A stretch of 6,290 nucleotides of DNA from contig JAJDFU010000181.1 in the NCBI GenBank assembly GCA_020528935.1, forward strand, positions 1 through 6,290, read 5' to 3'. The position numbers and the translations under genes were made by a program. How positions within the stretch are numbered: the first letter of the stretch is position 1; the number at the start of each line of letters is the position of its first letter. Origin of the DNA: Saprospiraceae bacterium (lineage in GTDB: Bacteria; Bacteroidota; Bacteroidia; Chitinophagales; Saprospiraceae). Below, in pieces: positions 4,863 through 6,290 of this stretch. The notes below the pieces were generated by a model. It was not told the DNA's origin. It ran no database searches and saw only the letters and a program-made list of their open reading frames with translations.

Positions 4863-6290
4863 ATGCTTGGCCAGCGCCTTTCACAGAAGCAACTGCAATC
4901 GCTTTCGCCACAGCAGATTCAGCTGATGAAACTGCTGCAGGTTCCCACGGCCATGCTGGAGCAGCGGGTGAGCGAAGAGCTCGAGGCCAATCCGGCTCTG
5001 GAAGAAGGGCCACAGGAACGGCTGGAAGCCGAAGAGCCCTCTTCGGAAGCTGCTGAAGAAGAGCGCGAATTCGAACTAGACGAATACCTGGAGCAGTATC
5101 TGGAAGAAGATCCGGTGCTGTACCAGCGAAGCTCCGCCTCGGGAGGCCCGAATGAGGAGCAGGCCCAGTTGCCCCTGGCCACCAGCAATACTTTCCACGA
5201 TTTTCTGGAGCAGCAAATAGCGCTGCTCGATATCGAGCAGCCCACCGATGAGCAAATCGCCCGGGAATTGGTCGGCAACCTGGATGAGAACGGTTACCTC
5301 AGCCAGTCCATTCTCAGTATTCAGGACGACCTGCTCATCAAGTACGGCCTGGAGGTGCCGGAATCGCGCATTCTGGCTATACTCGAGCGCGTACAGCGCC
5401 TGGACCCGCCCGGTGTCGGCGCGCGCAACCTTCAGGAATGCCTGCTCATACAGCTGCAGCAAAAGTTGGATCAGGCCGAGGAAAATGGAGATACCGCCTC
5501 CGGGAATGCGCTTCGGCTCGCCTCGGAGATCGTAGAGGAGCAATTCGAAGCCTATTCCAAGAAACACTACGATAAAATACGCCAACAACTGCAGATAAGC
5601 GAAGACAGGCTTAAAGCAGCCGATGACGAAATCCAAAAACTCAACCCAAAGCCGGCCAGTGGCTTTTCGGGGAATACCCGCAACACGCCCTACATACAGC
5701 CCGATTTTTTCGTGTACAATCGCGACGGCAAGCTCGAGCTCAGCCTGAACAGCCGAAATGCACCTGTGCTTAGCGTGAGCGACAGCTATCGCGACCTGCT
5801 CAAGAGTTATAAAGGTAAACGCCGCCTCAGCGACCGCCAGAAAGCGGACCTGCATTTCGTGAAGCAGAAGGTGGACTCCGCTCGCTGGTTTATCGAAGCC
5901 ATTCAACAGCGGCAGCGCACCCTTTATCGCACCATGCAGGCCATTCTGGACTATCAATACGATTATTTTCTCACTGGCAATACGCAGCAACTGCGCCCCA
6001 TGATCCTAAAAGATATTGCCGAGCCCACCGGTTTGGATCTATCCACCGTTTCCCGGGTGGTGAACAACAAATACGTTCAGACGGAGTTTGGCATTCTTCG
6101 GCTGAAGGACCTCTTTTCCGAGTCGGTGCGCAACGCCGAAGGCAAGGAGGTCTCCAACCGGGAAGTGAAACAGAAACTGAAGGAACTCATCGAATCGGAA
6201 GACAAGCACAAGCCCTATTCCGATCAGAAACTGAAAGACCTGCTGGAGGAAGCCGGTTATCCGATTGCGCGGCGCACCGTGGCCAAATAC
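4863..6290 (+). CDS. rpoN: RNA polymerase sigma-54 factor RpoN (3' end cut by window)
   Basis: The gene encodes the alternative sigma factor that binds -24/-12 promoters and needs an AAA+ enhancer-binding protein to open DNA. The visible 476 residues run without a stop to the window edge. Region I is seen at about 12-48 (LSPQQIQLMKLLQVP, ELEANPALEE), where the activator contacts occur. Region II (about 49-105) is strongly acidic. The core-binding domain includes DPPGVGARNLQECL (181-194) and LNPKPASGF (260-268). DNA-binding elements follow: SARWFIEAIQQRQRTL (339-354) and the helix-turn-helix LKDIAEPTGLDLSTVSRVV (382-400). ARRTVAKY at 469-476 is the RpoN box, normally ARRTVAKYRE, so only its last residues and a short tail are missing. 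The ATG at 4863 fits the family; the frame is closed upstream by TAA at 4827, leaving TTG at 4857 as the only other nearby start. No Shine-Dalgarno is seen. It is divergent from the aminopeptidase gene. Confidence 0.96.
   Translation, partial: MLGQRLSQKQLQSLSPQQIQLMKLLQVPTAMLEQRVSEELEANPALEEGPQERLEAEEPSSEAAEEEREFELDEYLEQYLEEDPVLYQRSSASGGPNEEQAQLPLATSNTFHDFLEQQIALLDIEQPTDEQIARELVGNLDENGYLSQSILSIQDDLLIKYGLEVPESRILAILERVQRLDPPGVGARNLQECLLIQLQQKLDQAEENGDTASGNALRLASEIVEEQFEAYSKKHYDKIRQQLQISEDRLKAADDEIQKLNPKPASGFSGNTRNTPYIQPDFFVYNRDGKLELSLNSRNAPVLSVSDSYRDLLKSYKGKRRLSDRQKADLHFVKQKVDSARWFIEAIQQRQRTLYRTMQAILDYQYDYFLTGNTQQLRPMILKDIAEPTGLDLSTVSRVVNNKYVQTEFGILRLKDLFSESVRNAEGKEVSNREVKQKLKELIESEDKHKPYSDQKLKDLLEEAGYPIARRTVAKY

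Noticed and set aside
4742..5056. 104-codon plus-strand frame overlapping the start of rpoN
   Set aside because: More than half overlaps rpoN in another frame, and the residues there are typical of an out-of-frame reading.

Overview
The window looks like a chromosomal segment of a fairly GC-rich member of the Bacteroidota. The evidence is: protein sequences of Bacteroidota type (especially the RlmN N-terminus and the ~590-residue aminopeptidase P), start codons without clear Shine-Dalgarno sequences, and a sequence near position 295 that matches the Bacteroidota promoter pattern (-33 TTTG-like, -7 TAnnTTTG). The class is uncertain; a Saprospiria/Lewinella-like lineage is only a guess from overall composition.

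Layout. Positions 1-215 hold two near-identical ~96-nt direct repeats. Read on the minus strand, each is a damaged tRNA, most like tRNA-Asn: the acceptor 5' strand, D arm and 5' half of the T arm are preserved. The anticodon loop is replaced by an 11-bp hairpin, and the 3' acceptor half is missing. A strong Bacteroidota-type promoter (292-323, minus) points into this array. A PfkB-family sugar kinase gene (349-1269, plus) follows. It converges, with a 39-bp gap, on a two-gene leftward unit: an M24B aminopeptidase P (4166-2382) followed 23 bp later by rlmN (2358-1309).

Positions 4167-4862 are a 696-bp divergent intergenic region with no credible gene. It contains two strong neighbouring hairpins (4280-4309 and 4320-4371), flanked by direct repeats of about 22 nt 150 bp apart. 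A weaker third copy lies at about 4511-4533, and a hairpin-forming leader runs at about 4587-4800. The window ends inside rpoN (sigma-54), which starts at 4863 on the plus strand and is cut within the RpoN box.

Functionally the four protein genes are housekeeping and unrelated: carbohydrate/nucleoside phosphorylation, 23S rRNA/tRNA adenine methylation, proline-peptide processing, and alternative sigma-factor transcription. I see no defence system, CRISPR array, intact mobile element or biosynthetic cluster. The unusual content is non-coding: the tRNA-like hairpin array at the left edge and the repeat/hairpin cassette upstream of rpoN.
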